A DNA stretch of 64,000 bases from Luidia sarsii (Eukaryota; Echinodermata; Asteroidea; Paxillosida; Luidiidae): NCBI GenBank assembly GCA_949987565.1, contig OX465103.1, positions 15,695,280-15,759,279 on the forward strand, given 5' to 3'. The notes below the pieces were generated by a model, which had not been told where the DNA came from, did no database searches, and saw only the letters and a list, made by a program, of their open reading frames with translations. Position 1 is the first letter of the stretch, and the number at the start of each line of letters is the position of its first letter. Positions 42,231-55,439 of this stretch are shown here, in pieces. A program made the position numbers and the translations under genes.

Positions 42231-44222
42231 TTGTGTCAATATTTATATAATCCTGTCAATATTTCCGTGAGTAAAACACAACACACACAGCACATTATTG
42301 GAAACTGGCAGTTGGACAGTGAATAGTGAAGGGCAGGTTTTGTACACAGCTGCATGCTGGCACTGCTGACTGTCCTCACAAAATCATGATCAAGGGTGCC
42401 TTGCAGAAAGGCATGAGGTCATTTAAAACAAATACTCATTATTTTCCATTTTGTACGCGCTTCAATCCTCTCATATTCTGTGTTCAAATATTACGTCATG
42501 GTGAAGTAAAAACTAATCGTAAAAAAGTCATAAAATGGACCAGACATAATTTTGCCTTCCCAGCAGAAGAGCGTAAGGTGATGCTGGTGTCTGAAATGAA
42601 TGCACTAATGCCCTTTTTGGAGGGCACCCAATGATATTGGGGAATCCTTCAACAGTGCATGGAGGTAGAAAGAGCACTCCATGAACAGCGTGAGTCCAAA
42701 TTTGTTGCCAAATGGTTGTGCCAGACAGTTTCAATTTTCTACGAAACAATAGGTGGTCTTTTGTGGATTTAGCATTTGTTCACCCTTTCATGGTGAGGGT
42801 ATTAGACTTAATTGGAGTTTTTGCAATATCAAATGTTTGAAGTTGCACTCGATTGATGCTACTACTTTGAAACAATGAAAGCAAAAAAGTGTCATGGATG
42901 ACAAAAAGCTGACCACACCCTAGCGGTTCAAAATGCATGGGCAAGTACCTGAGTTAGGTAACATCACCATGGTGATGTGTAATAAAAAACAGTTGTCGTC
43001 TCATAAATTATGATAAATAAATTAACATTTGCAAACTAGCTACAGAAACTCTAGTCTCTAGTCATTGTAGTTGCAGTTTAAAAAAAAAAACCCTTTTTTT
43101 TTATTTTGATCCCCGTGCGATGGTAAAAATATCATATTTTGTTTTAAAAGGAGTAAAACATGGGCTTTAAATTTTAATAACATACCCGTACTTTAATGTA
43201 GCAAGTATGAAGTAACTGAAAGCAGAAACCTCAAAAATTATAATTGGAATTGGAATAAAAGGAAGTTGTGATGATCGAAGAAGGTAAAACAAAAAATAAA
43301 AATCAAAGCCACGATACTCCTTTACATGAAACTATTGAAAGAGCAAGGGACCAGAACTACTTCCTCGTTCTCTGGTTAGATTCAACCATGATTCAACCCA
43401 ATGTTCAACTGGTTCAACCTAACAAACTGTCGAGACTTCGTGACTTAAAAGATAAACAAAAACAACTACTAACCTAGTGTTTGTAGTAAGGTATTTTAAA
43501 TGTTATTCAATGCCAGTAGCGGTAACGATCGCGCGATGGGATTGGGATGTAGTCATGTAGGCCCGCAAACAACTCCTTGGTTCAAGAAGGATCTTGCGCA
43601 AAAGTTAGAATGTTTCCGGGACATCATTGAGTTGATTTCCAATTCAATCGATGACGAAACGGGAAAAGCTTTTTTTATTCTTCGTTCACGCCTTTAAATT
43701 TTTTTTTTTTTAAAGCTGAACGTGAGTCACAGATGTGGGTGCGTGTTCTGGTATTAAACTAAAGCCCTGCTAGAAAGACGTTAAGAATCAACTGCTACAG
43801 CCGGTCCGCATGCGTACGAGGTGCGGACTTAACTTTCGTATACGGACGTACGGACGAATTATAGATTCATTTATCATTCATTTATTTCTCAGGAAATTAC
43901 AGGCACAAGCACGAAATCCAAAAGCAACAAACAGCAGAAACAAAGACATGAATCCAACCAACCAAACAGTCTGAAAACACCCCTGACGGATTACCTAAAA
44001 GCGAACCAAATCACTGTCGACAGATCGTCGTGTGTGATTTTAATTATTATGCAGTTTCGATTTAATAATTATATCAATTATTGACATTATTTCAGGAATC
44101 TGGGCAGAACGAATCAATCTAAACAAAAGGGAAATGTCTATTTTGTGTCTTGATATACAAAAATGTTGCAAACTGCTTACTGACTAAAATTACCAAAATG
44201 CAAATCTTAACATTATTTTAGT
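42231..44222. other. Upstream region of the ADP-ribosylglycohydrolase gene
   Basis: Expected to hold its promoter and 5' UTR exon; neither could be placed. The sequence is AT-rich with a short CACCCTTTCATGGTGAGGGT repeat fragment (42,781), also found at about 59,610. Small ORFs at 43,268-43,477 and 43,500-43,697 have no recognisable domain. Confidence 0.4.
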
Positions 44223-45060
44223 GGGCCTGACGTTTCGATCCTAGCAGGACCTTTCTCAAAGGCAGAGTGACAAGGACAAAACAGATACATGTCCACGAAG
44301 GAAGGGGGAAGAGAGTGAATAGGACACGGATGAGAAACAAAGGATAATGAGTAAAGCTGGTATATGAAGAGATCAAAGGGAATGGCAAGGGGTAGGGTAG
44401 GGATTAGTGAGAAGAGGGGGAAAGATCAAAGAGAGAAGTGTGGAGAAATGAACCCAAAAGAAGGATTATCAGAAAGCTGCACGTGTTTGTCATTACCCTC
44501 CTGGATGAGACCATGTGGTTGAATAGTCCGAAGACGCTTCATCCACATTTTCTCACGGCTAAGACGGACAGCATTACTACGGTGACCAAGGGATTCTTTG
44601 CCCAGTACACTCATATCTGATATCGAATGATCAGGGAGATTGGGTGTCCATTTTACCGGTTTTGATTGTAGACCTATGGCCATAGTTATAGATACGTTTT
44701 TTGAGGGTGTTTTTGGTCTCGCCAACATACTGAACATTACAAACTCTATGAGGTCTATGATGTTTGAGGTAGTGCACGTGATGGAGCCATAGGTCGTGTG
44801 GGTAGTCCATTGAAAGAGTCTATTTCCTTGACATGTGTCTTGCAAACAATGCATTTCGAGGTACACTTAATGTACCAAATTTAGTGTGAGGTGAAGTGTC
44901 CACAGGGGGAACCTCTGCCCGGACAATTAAGTTACGCAGGTTACGGGGGCGCCTGAAAGCCAAAACAGGCGAATTCGGAATGGCACCCCCACAAGCTCTG
45001 AGGTGTGGAGAATACGGTGGTTTTCCTTAGTTAGTCTTCCTGAGAGGAAGCAACCTTCGG
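44223..45060 (-). mobile_element. Penelope-like retroelement, 5'-truncated and frameshifted
   Basis: Reading the minus strand in changing frames gives PVLAFRRPRNLRNLIVRAEV, then a Cys-rich stretch (KCTSKCIVCKTHVKEID), then CNVQYVGETKNTLKKRIYN (GIY-YIG endonuclease motif), then HSISDMSVLGKESL and REKMWMKRLRTIQPHG. This order (end of reverse transcriptase, linker zinc-binding part, GIY-YIG) is that of Penelope-like elements. At least two frame changes occur, so it is dead. The 3' end terminates in the dispersed motif at 44,223-44,270. A shorter copy is at 1-445. Confidence 0.75.
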
Positions 45061-46200
45061 ATTGTTCTTGGGACATCTTAATTGGTCGTTGATCCTGTAC
45101 ACTTCATTTCTGGGGCTCCGCGCAGTGGATCCCGACTACTTAACAACTGCCTCAGCGGGCACGCTTGATTTCTGGGGGCACCGCGCGCTCAGGAGCCGTT
45201 GACCCAAACTAAAGGGACTCTAACCCCGACGACCTACTCCGCCTCAGCGGGCAGGTTTCACTTCTAGCTCCAACTTCTATGGCTAACTTTGATTTTCAGT
45301 CGAGAAACAGCCCGATGACCGTTTATACATTAGGCCCTAATAAAATCTTGTTTCTCATCAATTTATAATAAAAAAAAAAATGACGGAAAACTTAGGCCTG
45401 CTAGGAATTTCAATGTTTTTTTTTCTGCACTGAAGGGGGGGGGATGGGTGGTCAAAATATTATGAGATCTCTGTTTAACGGGGCAATATACTCTTACTAT
45501 TACAGCCACCATCTGAGGGAGTAGATCATCAGAATGATGATGAGAGTGCCCCGAGATAAAGTATGCATAGGCCTACATACACGGATTGGCTACGGATTCA
45601 ATTTTATTCTTTGGGGCGAATTTGCATAATGGCAGAAACGGCAGATTTATTATGCCCTTGTAGGTCCTGCTGGTATCGAAACGTTGATCAGGCCATCCTA
45701 CGTTTTTGAGATTTGCATTTTGGTAAATCAGTTTGGAACATTTTTACGTGTCACTCTACCCCTTCAAAATCATTCACTCAGAAAAAATAGTCCTTAGTAT
45801 TTTAAAGAGCTCCTTTAATGTTTATGAAGTGCAACTGGTTGCCACCAAGTTGCTTGGAAAAAAGGCCATTAAATAACAGAAAGACAAATATTGAAATTTG
45901 ACACTGAAACAAGTCAGTAGCATAGTAAATATAAGAGACTAAAATTATTAACAAAAATGTTGCCAAGTGCAGAGAGAATTAATTGACCAACATGCAAATA
46001 ATTATAGGCTATAACGGGTAGGGGACTGACGTCTCGATCCCTTTAAAACCATTCTCGAAGGAAGATTGAGAGAAGTCCTGGTAGAATCGAAATATTAGGC
46101 CCTCTAAATACTTTTAGAATCACTTTGTGAAAAGAAAAGTAAACAGAAACAGTAATAGGCCTATCCCGAAATAACTCAGAGCTCAATGGCACGCATGTAC
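45061..46200. other. Non-coding, repeat fragments
   Basis: 45,100-45,270 contains CCTCAGCGGGCA twice and a GACGACCTAC..CGCCTCAGCGG string shared in inverted form with 55,920-55,975. Dispersed motif fragments lie at about 45,660-45,740 and 46,020-46,115. No gene. Confidence 0.5.
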
Positions 46201-48580
46201 GGCTAGACCTATACCTCAAAATACTTGTATAAAATAGCAGATCCCTTTAAGCGTGTAGTCGGAGATAGTCAGGTCACCGACATTTTTCCTTCCATTGATA
46301 TGCAAATTAGCTCCTTGAGTCTGTTGAGCGCTCACAAAATCTCGTCTGCTCACAGTGTGCACTTGGCTGGTGAACATTCATGCTCTTGGATTCGGCGACG
46401 AAATTTCGTTTTTGTGCCTTTCCAAAAAAGTGTTACTGTGCGCGAAGTTACTCAAGTCAGCGTGAACTATACTTCGCAGTTTCACTGGTGTGTCAGGGAG
46501 CCGCAGAAATCCTAAATTTGGCTGCAAACTACGAACATATCCACGCCGACGGACATCTTTTTGTCGAGTTTGAGAAGCCAACAATCCCCACGCACTCATG
46601 TCAATTCGTCTGTCGCTGTCTGGATTCGGCAAGGAAGAACTCTGAAATTTGTCTTCACCGCCCAGAGCTTCGAGGGAACGTTGGAGGGACTCACCACTTA
46701 CCAGTTACTTGTGGAGGACATTATTGGAGGTGCTTCTCGACTACCGCAGCCGGCAGGACAACCCAGGATGACCACCGAGTGCCGTTAAGGAGTCCCGCCG
46801 TGGAACCCTGGCCGAGAGCGCCGACAGATTCCGGAGGCGGCGACCGTGGACACGTTAAGGCTTGAGCCAAATTAAGGCTCGGCCAGACTCCCACACCCAC
46901 TGCACTGCTGCTATCTGCCAGTGGCTCTGGAGGGATTTGGCTTTTCTCTACGGCACTGGTGCTTCGACGAAGTGATGAAGTAGACAGACCACCCTGTCAC
47001 AAACTTCAAATAGGATATTTTGACTCTGTTCTCCCGGAACAATCGGTCAGTGTGCCTCCCGTTGAACTTTCGTTGCGTTCGCCTGTCAACTTCCGGAATT
47101 CTCCTTGAGGACAAGTTGGATATCCATTTCAATGGAAGTGGTATTGGTATAAAGCCACTTAAAAATCTGACGAGCCAAGAGGTTAGTAAACTCATTTTGT
47201 TCTCATAAAATTACGAATGTCCTCTGTTCAGCAACCCGCTCCTAAAATATTGCAAAAGAAAACAAATACAAACATTTGTGAGGCTAGAGCATCTGTATTT
47301 GTCGCCACTACATTCCAGTTAAGTCCGTCTCCAAATAAAACCTGAAGTCAGAAGGGTACACTTTGGATAGAGAAACGGCTGAAATCTTGGTCCAAAATAA
47401 GGGCTTAATTGCAGAGAAGGGACGAAATACACTTTGCAGAAAATCGTTTCACCTGCTCAAAATTTTACAATCTCAGTTAGGCCCTATTGTTGACAAAATT
47501 TAGACGGACGGCTGTCGAAAAGCAGGGTTTTCATGTTTATGTGTCGAAGTCTGTCTGTAAATTATCTTCGTGTGTTTACACCTCTAGACATGTACCAGGC
47601 GTGTGCTAGACGTGTGCCAGACATGTGCCAGACATTATGCCAGACATTGTGTCAGACTGTGTATTGTGTTCAAGGGTTGTCATTACTCCTCGTTGTGTCA
47701 GCCGCCATTGTGTGGTCAGTGCGTCTACCCTGAACGTATGGTTCACATGCACACCGCACGTTCTATGAGCGGCCATGCTTTGACCTGACTCATTTGCATA
47801 AAGCCACACGTGAATAAAGATATAGTCGTGGCTTATGCTTGACTCGCGCGCTCAGCTCAGGCACGCGCTATCCGTCTGTGTATTTCGCAATCAATGTAAT
47901 GTTGGCTGAGTGCTCAAGTGGGCGTGGTTATGTGTGAATTAGCTTATCAGACGACTCTTTGTACATGTATCTATTATGGTTTTCATAAATAGCAACTGTG
48001 CGGCCAGGTGTTTCCAGATTTGTTAAGGCCCCAAAAACCACACCAAGGGATCGGCCAAGGCGTAACAGGGATCATTGAACTAGCGACAGGGATGCACTTT
48101 GAACTTGTTCATAGGTGAAACATTTTCAGGACCTTATACAACTTTGTAGTGTAGGCCCCCAAGTTTACTCTCACCAAATTTCACCAAAAATATATACACG
48201 ATTTCCCATTAATTTTTGTGGGAATTGAAAATAATCGCCAATAATCATATTGGCAAAAAATAATACTTGACCTGGACTCTTGATGAACTACTGCTACTTG
48301 AAAATAAAACAAATCGAAGTAAGTTTTCCCACAGACAGCTGATGAACTGTGAACTTTTTTAATGCTAACATTCATACAAAAACAATAACTGACACACACA
48401 TTTCACAATACTGTACACTTAAATTACATGTAATTACATTGGCTTGGTGTTGGGGTTTAAGTTAGGGCTGGGAACATGATTTTCTATCTTGGGGTAAAAC
48501 GACAGACTTGTGTGATTTGTTGTATCAGTCCAAGTGGACGTTGTTATTTATAAATTTGTATTAAAATTATTTTGCTAATG
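46201..48580. other. Unassigned region with slightly higher GC (46.3-46.9 kb)
   Basis: No domain recognised in ORFs of up to 161 aa (46,380-46,865). A TATAAA-like TATAAAG (47,149) and a donor-like GAGGTTAGTA (47,179) are present. It could be a non-coding first exon or an old LTR, but nothing decides this. Short tandem GTGCCAGACATGTGCCAGAC lies at about 47,600-47,640. Confidence 0.3.
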
Positions 48581-48589
48581 GACTGATAA

Positions 48590-49020
48590 TGTTGACATGA
48601 AACAACCACGCGCCCTTTTTGGGTGGGTTGATAAAAAATACCTCCTAATTTTTTCATCAGCCGTGCGCCCTCTAAGGGTGGGTTGATTTTTTGTCTTAAA
48701 TTTAAATTATTTTGTTAAATTATTTAAAAGGACAAACCGCGCGCCCAGTGTAGGTGGGTTGAACTGTTCATCTCAATAATTCAATCACGCGCTCTTCAGG
48801 GATGGATTGATCTTTTATTCAAACCTGTGCTAAGTATTTCGATGGAACAACCAAGCGCCCATGATGAGGGTGAGTTTACTAGAAAAGTGTGGCAAACTAA
48901 ATTGGAACAACCACGCGCCCAGTATGGGTGGGTTTATGAACACATTTCTTTCTTATTGATTGGGCTACGTTGCAAGTATATCAGTCATGCGCCCTCTACG
49001 GGTGGGTTGATTTCAGTGTA
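48590..49020. repeat. Cluster of seven spaced, imperfectly palindromic repeats (CACGCGCCC..GGGTGGGTTG)
   Basis: Repeats of about 28 bp of the form CAACCACGCGCCC..TGGGTGGGTTG occur at about 48,603, 48,661, 48,735, 48,782, 48,846, 48,905 and 48,984, separated by unlike 20-50-nt sequences. CAACC and GGTTG at the ends can pair. A second cluster is at 53,530-53,800. Confidence 0.8.
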
Positions 49021-49024
49021 CGCC

Positions 49025-51240
49025 GGTTGTGTTGGCCGGATGCCAACACTAGGCTTAGCCCTTCACTTTAGGTTATTGTTAGCTTTTAGTCAATAGGCAA
49101 TGGGTGGGTGAATATTTAGATTTTAAAAAATCACTAAAACTAAAATACAAAACATGCAGACAAAACAAAGTCATGTTAAATTAGGGCCTGTGGACTCGGG
49201 CATGACACTACATTGGACTTGGAATTTAGCGTCGTTATTATACTCCGCCTCGCAAGAACCTCTAGTCAACTTCATTGCATTACATACTCCTGCCTCCCAT
49301 CAAAACTACCTTGGAATTCAAACTAAGACTTCTCGATTCTTCAAGGACATCCCCTGCACCTCTCCACGGATGGATTTTCTTCAATCAAGTCAAGAATTCG
49401 ATCTTCAAAGATTCGCCGGGGACCATCTGTCGTAATGTTTTCTTTCTGTCAAACTAGCTGTGTAAATTGATTTGACCAAAGAGGGTTCTGAGTTCTCGTT
49501 TTTAGAGCTGTGATTCGAGTAACAATATTGAAAATAATATATTTCTTTTCCTAGGCGGAAAGAACGGGCAAATTTCCTCTCTGACATTATATTAGATTTT
49601 GTGGACTGGGTATAAAACATTTAGATATTGTATCATCTTCGCAATGTAACAACTGTCCAAAACAAATTTTGATGAAATTTTGCCACGGTCATGCACACCA
49701 TTTTGTGCATACTATAATTTCTATTTTTGTTTTCAATCTCTTAAAATTACGTCGATGAATATCCCTCTTTTGTCTGTAAAATGTGGATTATATTTTAGGT
49801 AATTTATTTAATCATGCGAGGCATTTACCGCAGCAAAGCGGCGCTAGCATCTGGGCTGAGTAATCGTGTCGGGTGAATGGATGTGATGGGCGTGTGAACT
49901 TGACTAAGAAAGATGCACCCCGTAAAGAATCTATTGTCAAACCATGTAAAACAATGAAAACGGAGCGGCATTATTGGGACTTGGGAAAACAATTCTCCTC
50001 TTGTTTCTGCTAGCCTCAAGTAAACGTACGATTAAGACAAATTGACCTGACGTACTAAAAGACATCTAAAAGACAGCTTAGCCAGTATGTACGTATGATA
50101 GTACGTACATACATGCAAGTACACGCTTTTTTTTGCTTCGTGTCTGTTGCGGTTTTGCCCTATACAAAGCATAGGTCAAAGCAACGGACTCGTAACGCTT
50201 CAAAGAACGATTCAGTCTCGAAGTTAGCAGAAAGGGGAGGGAATGTTTCATCTTGTCTCAAACACAGCTTTGTGAGCAATCAACACTTCATATGAAATAA
50301 ATCATTTGTTTTTCACTTAGAAATTTAATATGATTTGTTTAACTCTTTTCCCCACAATTTTTGGTTGCCGCAACAGCATAAAAAAAATGTTGGCTACATT
50401 ATTTATTCTAAAACATCAACAAATCGTATTCAGCATTACTGGGTGATTCTTGAAGTTGAGTAGTTTATCTATGCTAATTAGGTCAGCTAAGGTAGGGTAG
50501 GACTTGGCTAGCTATTAGCTCACAAAATCCCTGAGCTCAGGGTAGGGTATAGGTTAGTTAGGCTAACAAGGTTAGTTAGGTCAATTAAAGTAGTTGCCAA
50601 TATAAATAGGTTAAATAGGCTAATTATTTAGCTTTATTCGGGTGTCAGGCAGAGGACATTATTATCGCCCACAGGATGGAAATATTAAAAAGAATGATTT
50701 GTGTATAAAACTTATCTAACATGAAAGTGATACAAAATTGTTGCAAATTGCTTGTTGAGTTTTCATGACCAAATTCTATATCTTAAAAAGAATCAGAAAA
50801 AAAGGGTCTGACCTTTCGATCTTAGCAGGACCTTAATAAAATCCAGTAAATAGAAATGTCCTTGAAACAGACAAAACTTGTGTGAACTACTTTTCTCTGC
50901 CGGGCACCTGATGTGTGATTGAAATATGACTGTGATGATGTGTTGACAGGCAAAGCGAGCAAACAGCGATTAAAGCAGCGAGCGACAGATTGGGATGGAA
51001 GGGCAGGTAGTAACTTAAAACTGCAGTGGCGTATCTAAGGAACTGGTGACCATGGAAACTGATGAAACTGGCCTCTGTACAAACTCAACAGATAATTCAG
51101 CAGCGAATAATTTCAAAAATGTTTTACATAAATTATCGCCAAATCATGAGCTCAAAATTCAAGGAAAATTATTTGACACTCTGATAAGCAAATGATGGCC
51201 AATTATGAGATTTGGAAACTCAATGTATATGAAAATATTT
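49025..51240. other. AT-rich stretch with no recognisable gene
   Basis: A few ORFs of 60-93 aa without domain signatures. A GGTTAGTTAGGCTAA-type simple repeat spans about 50,470-50,640, and a dispersed-motif fragment lies at about 50,805-50,835. Confidence 0.6.
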
Positions 51241-51249
51241 TTTTCTAAA

Positions 51250-53065
51250 CAAAGATAACTGCTTTCGAACCTAGTGCAGTCAGTTCCCCGAGTCAATAAT
51301 TGACACGCATTACCTGTCATTCCTTAGATGCGGCGCTGATGACTATAATTATATCTAAAACTTGTGTAAATTTCAAAGAAGTCCGTCTACATCCGATTCT
51401 TCAATTTGCAAATCCGTCTCCACCTATTAATTTCTTCAATCTGTGAATCCGTCCGAAACTGTTCTTCAAACTGCGAATCCTTCTGCACCTGTATCTTCAA
51501 TCTGCAAATCCATCCGCACCCATATCTTCAATCTGCAAATCAATCCGCACCCATTGATATCTTCAATCTGCAAATCCTTCTGCACCCATTGATATCTTCA
51601 ATCTGCAAATACATCCGCACCCATTGATATCTTCAATCTGCAAATACATCCGCACCGGCATCTTCAATCTGCAAATCCATCCGCACCCATTGATATCTTC
51701 AATCTGCAAATCCATCCGCACGGGTATGTTCAATCTGCAAATCCATCCACACCCATATCTTCAATCTGCAAATCCGTCCGCACCTATTTCTTCAATCTGT
51801 GAATCCGTCCGAAACTGTTATTCAATCTGCAAATCCGTCCGCACCTGTATCGTTAATCTGCTAATCCGTCCGTACCTGTTTCTTCAATCTGCAAATCCGT
51901 CCGCACCTGTATCTTCAATCTGCAAATCCATCCGCACTCATATCTTCAATCTGCAAATCCATCCGCACCCATTGATATCTTCAATCTGCAAATCCATCCG
52001 CACCCATTGATATCTTCAATCTGCAAATCCATCCGCACCCATTGATATCTTCAATCTGCAAATACATCCGCACCGGCATCTTCAATCTGCAAATCCATCC
52101 ACACCCATTGATATCTTCAATCTGCAAATCCATCCGCACGGGTATGTTCAATCTGCAAATCCATCCACACCCATATCTTCAAGCTGCAAATCCGTCCGCA
52201 CCTATTTCTTCAATCTGTGAATCGCACCTGTATCGTTAATCTGCTAATCTGCTAATCCGTCCGTACCTGTTAAGATAACTGCTTTCGAACCTAGTGCAGT
52301 CAGTTCCCCGAGTCAATAATTGACACGCATTACCTGTCATTCCTTAGATGCGGCTCTGATGACCATATATCTAAAACTTATGTAATTTTCAAAGAAGTCC
52401 GTCCACATCCGATTCTTCAATTTGCAAATCCGTCTGCACCTATTAATTTCTTCAATCTGTGAATCCGTCCGAAACTGTTCTTCAAACTGCGAATCCTTCT
52501 GCACCTGTATCTTCAATCTGCAAATCCATCCGCACCCATATCTTCAATCTGCAAATCCGTCCGCACCCATTGATATCTTCAATCTGCAAATCCATCCGCA
52601 CCCATTGATATTTTCAATCTGCAAATACATCCGCACCCATTGATATTTTCAATCTGCAAATACATCCGCACCCATTGATATCTTCAATCTGCAAATACAT
52701 CCGCACCAGTATCTTCAATCTGCAAATCCGTCCGCACCTGTTTCTTCAATCAGCAAATCCGTCCGCACCCATCTTCAATCTGCAAATCCATCCGCACCTA
52801 TTGATATCTTCAATCTGCAAATCCATCCGCACCTATTGATATCTTCAATCTGCAAATCCATCCGCACCGGTATCTTTAATCTGCGAATCCATCCACACCC
52901 ATATCTTCAATCTGCAAATTTCTTCAATCTGCGAATCCATCCACACCCATATCTTCAATCTGCAAATTTCCTCAATCAGCGAATCCATCCACACCCATAT
53001 CTTCAATCTGCAAATTTCTTCAATCAGCGAATCCGTCCACACCTGTTTCTTCAGAGTCGTCCGCA
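51250..53065. repeat. Minisatellite CTTCAATCTGCAAATCCATC with a 1,020-bp higher-order duplication
   Basis: The basic unit (about 27-37 bp) is TCTTCAATCTGCAAATCC(A/G)TCCGCACC with optional CATTGATA. A non-repeat leader with AGATAACTGCTTTCGAACCT at 51,253 recurs at 52,273, showing a 1,020-bp segmental duplication. A shorter block (about 51,624 and 52,042) is duplicated at 418 bp. The ISSICKSIRT-type ORFs are artefacts. Confidence 0.95.
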
Positions 53066-53529
53066 CATGCCTCTATACTGCTTGGATACCACGGAGCGTG
53101 GAGCTACATGGAACCAAGTCATCAGTGTCCCTTGTCTCTACAGGAGATAAATGAACTATCATGAATTTTCAGCACCAATTTTCAACAGACATAGAGATCT
53201 CTATAACATTCATTGTCATGATATATTGTAGGCACCTAAACCTCTGTTTTGGGATGGGCAGCACTTTTTCAAAGGTAAGGGACACAATGTAACAATGACT
53301 GGTGCAATGTTACATTACTTGAAATTGGGTCAAATTAGTTGCCTTTGTACCTGGAATTTTTTTCTTCTCATTGTTCTCATGAAATTCATTTTGAAAAAGC
53401 CGGTTTTATCCATGTTTAATGAATTGCCGAGAGAAATGTATCCTTTGAATGTAAAAACGAAGCCTCATTATGGACTTTGACATTGTTATGTTATTGTATG
53501 AACATTTTAAACCATTTTATTCAAAGGGA

Positions 53530-53800
53530 TCAGCCACGCACTCAATAATTTTGGGTGGGTTGAGAATATCAAAGGATCAACCACGCGCCCGTATGGGTGG
53601 GTTGAAACATTTTGATTTAAAATCTGCCAGTCTCAAAGGATCGGCCACGCGCCCGGCCGTATGGGTGGGTTGAGTCATTTGAATTTAAAATCTGCTATTC
53701 TCAAAGGATCAACCACGCGCCCGTATGGGTGGGTTGAGACATTTTGATTTAAAACCTGCCAGTCTCAAGGGATCAACCACGCGCCTGGAATGGTAGGTAG
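53530..53800. repeat. Second cluster of spaced palindromic repeats (ATCAACCACGCGCCCGTATG)
   Basis: Five copies at about 53,529, 53,576, 53,640, 53,708 and 53,770, spaced 47-68 nt. Intervening parts are more alike (ATTTTGATTTAAAA) than in the 48.6-kb cluster. Confidence 0.85.
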
Positions 53801-53804
53801 ATAA

Positions 53805-54385
53805 TTCTGATCAGGTACAAAGGCGTCAACAAGCTAAACTTTATATGTCTTTTGGGGTGGGGTGGCAATTTGTTGTTTTAGAAATACTGAACACTTAACT
53901 TCAAAACATTAATTAAACATACATAAGATTATACTATGTTAGGGCAAGCCTGCATGCAGATGATGGAATTGAACTATATTGAACTTAAAAGCAACTGGAT
54001 ATTGCTAAATCTTCACGAGCACACTTCTGTGACCATCACACATGCAGGTATCGTTCCTTCACGTGAACGTTCTCATCAGTACCTAGGAAACAAATCTCCA
54101 CCGCCAGTGGATTAAATCCATTCTTTAAGTATAAGAAACTCCAGGATTCCACGCGAGCAAGATGGATGGACATCGCGTCGTGATGACGTCACCGAGGAGA
54201 AAAGACTGCACTTCAAAAATGTGTACACACAAATACTTACTCCCTATTTCTTAATATTTGTCTACCATTAACTTATTAGTTTAATCATTAGCGTATAAGT
54301 CTTGGGATAGGTAAATGTTAGGGGGTAGAATTGGGTCTAGGGTTAGGTCGTACGGTTAATGATAGGTCGACGACAAGCATGGATG
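53805..54385. other. Non-coding stretch
   Basis: AT-rich sequence without a recognisable gene or a strong repeat. Confidence 0.6.
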
Positions 54386-54389
54386 AGGA

Positions 54390-54600
54390 TCTGACACTCA
54401 AGATTCAAGGACCGAGATTCAAGATTCAAGCAAGCAGTTTCATGGACCAGGATTCAAGATTCAAGCAAGCAGTTTCATGGACCAGGATTCAAGATCTAAG
54501 GCTGGTGATTCAGGACTCAAGAATGCATCATCAAGGTTCAAGGTTCAAGATTCAAGATTCAAGATTAAAGAATCGAGATCCAAGTAACGGGTTCCAAGTT
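54390..54600. repeat. AAGATTCAAG-based degenerate satellite
   Basis: Runs of GATTCAAG with a duplicated 57-bp block (CAAGCAGTTTCATGGACCAG at about 54,429 and 54,464). It grades into the next array. Confidence 0.85.
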
Positions 54601-54616
54601 CTTAGGCTTAAGCCTT

Positions 54617-55010
54617 GATAATCCGAAATCCGAAATCCGAAATCCGAAATCCGAAATCCGAAATCCGAAATCCGAAATCCGAAATCCGAAATCCGAAATC
54701 CGAAATCCGAAATCCGAAATCCGAAATCCGAAATCCGAAATCCGAAATCCGAAATCCGAAATACAATCTCCGAAATACGATCTCCGAACTACGATCTCCG
54801 AAATAAAATCTCCGAAATACGATCTCCGAAAATACGATCTCCGAAATACGATCTCCGAAATACGATCTCCGAAATACGATCTCCGAAATACGATCTCCGA
54901 AATACGATCTCCGAAAATACGATCTCCGAAATACGATCTCCGAAATACGATCTCCGAAATAAGATCTCCGAAATACGATCTCCGAAATACGATCCCCAAT
55001 CTCCGAAAAT
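54617..55010. repeat. 7-bp (TCCGAAA) array passing into a 14-bp (TCCGAAATACGATC) array
   Basis: About 21 tandem 7-mers (54,617-54,762), then about 17 units of the 14-mer with occasional insertion of an A. ORFs such as IRNPKSE and RRSYFGD repeats are translations of it. Confidence 0.97.
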
Positions 55011-55439
55011 TGGTGTTCGGCCATCGAAATATTTTTTTTTTCTCCAATCACCGAACTCCGAAATCCGATCTCCGAAAGCCAAACTACTAACTCCGATCTC
55101 CGACTTACAGAACCAGCGGACTTTCGCCAGTGTTGTCCATATATTTCTCGACTTTGGTAAGTTTTGTTTACCTTGACCAATATAAAGATCATGTAAACAA
55201 TTCTACTGTCATATCAACTTCTTAAATTGAAAATTAAAATAAATATTCATAATTTATACTTTTCCTGCAAATAATTGTATTTTTCCTTTTTCATCTAGAA
55301 ATAGCTAGGGAGATTCGTGGTACAGTGATGTTACTTAAATCTCATATTTTCGATTATGTGAAAGAACACCGTTAATTAAAAGCAAGGAGATCTCAGAAAA
55401 AAGCAAGGAGATTTTTCAAGAGAAAGGGAAGAAAATCGG

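Noticed and set aside
46380..46865. 161-aa ORF as a gene
   Set aside because: No domain, no splice partners and no conservation evidence; left as unassigned.
48590..53800. CRISPR array
   Set aside because: Palindromic repeats with spacers resemble one superficially, but this is a spliceosomal eukaryotic genome, the repeats are variable, spacer lengths are uneven and no cas genes exist.
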